DNA from: Saccharopolyspora thermophila
Lineage (GTDB): Bacteria; Actinomycetota; Actinomycetes; Mycobacteriales; Pseudonocardiaceae
DNA: 64,000 nucleotides
Assembly (NCBI RefSeq): GCF_014646075.1
Contig: NZ_BMMT01000008.1
Location: 175,687-239,686 of the forward strand
Direction of reading: 5' to 3'
Shown here one piece after another: positions 63,595 to 64,000 of this stretch. Position numbers and translations under genes: made by a program. The stretch's first letter is position 1. Each line of letters opens with the position of its first letter. The notes beneath the pieces are model-generated. The model had not been told where the DNA came from, made no database searches, and worked only from the letters and a program-made list of their open reading frames with translations.

Positions 63595-64000
63595 GTGAGC
63601 GAGATCAACCGCAGGTTGTTCACCAGTGAGTCGGTGACCGAGGGGCACCCGGACAAGATCTGCGACGCGATCAGCGACGCCGTGCTGGACGCGTTGCTGG
63701 CGCAGGACCCCCGGTCCCGCGTGGCGGTCGAGACGCTGGTGACGACCGGCCAGGTGCACGTGGCGGGTGAGGTGACCACCGAGGCATATGCCGATATCCC
63801 GACCATCGTGCGCGAGAAGATCCTGGAGATCGGCTACGACTCCTCCGCGAAGGGCTTCGACGGTGCCTCCTGTGGCGTGAACGTGGCGATCGGGTCGCAG
63901 TCGCCGGACATCGCGCAGGGCGTGGACGTCGCGCACGAGACCCGCGTCGAGGGCGTGATCGACGAGATCGCCAAGCAGGGCGCCGGTGACCAGGGCCTGA
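63595..64000 (+). CDS. metK: S-adenosylmethionine synthetase (5' part; runs off the window)
   Basis: The first 135 residues. GTG 63595 has GAGGAG 6 bases upstream. The N-terminal motif [25 protein letters not shown] holds ATP/methionine-site residues (His and Asp of GHPDK), and the window ends at GAGDQGL, the start of the conserved GAGDQG(I/L)MFGYA loop. It makes SAM from methionine and ATP. Its place directly after the betaine synthase suggests a copy dedicated to osmolyte synthesis; whether it is the only metK in the genome cannot be seen. Confidence 0.97.
   Translation, partial: MSEINRRLFTSESVTEGHPDKICDAISDAVLDALLAQDPRSRVAVETLVTTGQVHVAGEVTTEAYADIPTIVREKILEIGYDSSAKGFDGASCGVNVAIGSQSPDIAQGVDVAHETRVEGVIDEIAKQGAGDQGL

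Overview
The window is chromosomal DNA of a high-GC actinomycete. The very high G/C at third codon positions, frequent GTG and TTG starts, a mycothiol-linked maleylpyruvate-isomerase-type protein, KorAB, GltBD and above all a fused glycine/sarcosine-dimethylglycine N-methyltransferase followed by metK point to the Pseudonocardiales, in the Saccharopolyspora/Actinopolyspora direction. That taxonomic call is an inference. I saw no rRNA, tRNA, CRISPR array, prophage or insertion sequence.

Layout. (1) 3-7279: a CoA-dependent catabolic block (tail of an unknown gene, crotonase, alpha/beta hydrolase, SDR, MFS transporter, thiolase, 3-hydroxyacyl-CoA dehydrogenase). (2) 7402-9508: a MarR regulator divergent from a WrbA-type quinone reductase with two palindromic operators between them, then a phosphopantetheinyl transferase. 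(3) 9608-12376: a sulfonate-type ABC transporter behind a probably leaderless, Cys-Cys-ending leader peptide, followed by a frameshifted relic of an alkanesulfonate monooxygenase gene and an MDMPI/DinB-type protein. (4) 12610-20347: a GT87-like membrane protein and glutamate synthase gltB-gltD. (5) 20453-24765: acetyltransferase, thioesterase, F420-type luciferase-like oxidoreductase, acyl-CoA ligase. (6) 24992-30868: TetR, then an IclR-OPT transporter-M29-like-S33 peptidase operon that looks like peptide or amino-acid-conjugate scavenging. (7) 31011-37194: PAS-PAS-GGDEF cyclase, a disulfide-reductase-like flavoprotein, 2-oxoacid:ferredoxin oxidoreductase korA-korB. (8) 37355-38404: zinc alcohol dehydrogenase.

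(9) 38648-53148 is a long one-direction surface-polysaccharide locus: CE4 deacetylase, UDP-sugar dehydrogenase, ATP-grasp ligase, FAD oxidoreductase, polyprenyl-phosphate sugar transferase, GT4, epimerase, membrane-anchored GH18, processive GT2, LuxR regulator, another GT4, and then a soluble histidine kinase and a second response regulator. Many neighbours overlap by 1-4 bases, so the genes are translationally coupled. (10) 53314-59160: a minus-strand set (ThDP enzyme, epoxide-hydrolase-like protein, Tat-exported aldose 1-epimerase, secreted GH2 glycosidase). (11) 59368-64000: an acyl-CoA ligase, a long relatively AT-rich leader, the fused glycine-betaine synthase and the start of metK, whose products would supply S-adenosylmethionine for three successive methylations of glycine.

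Cutting across these regions are two families of intergenic repeats. One has at least seven arms near the consensus TTCCCRGRTTTGCCTCAACTTGG. The other is a ~68-bp element at the 3' ends of two convergent gene pairs. There are also several very strong hairpin terminators and several start codons lying 6-7 nt after a TANNNT box, which suggests leaderless transcripts.
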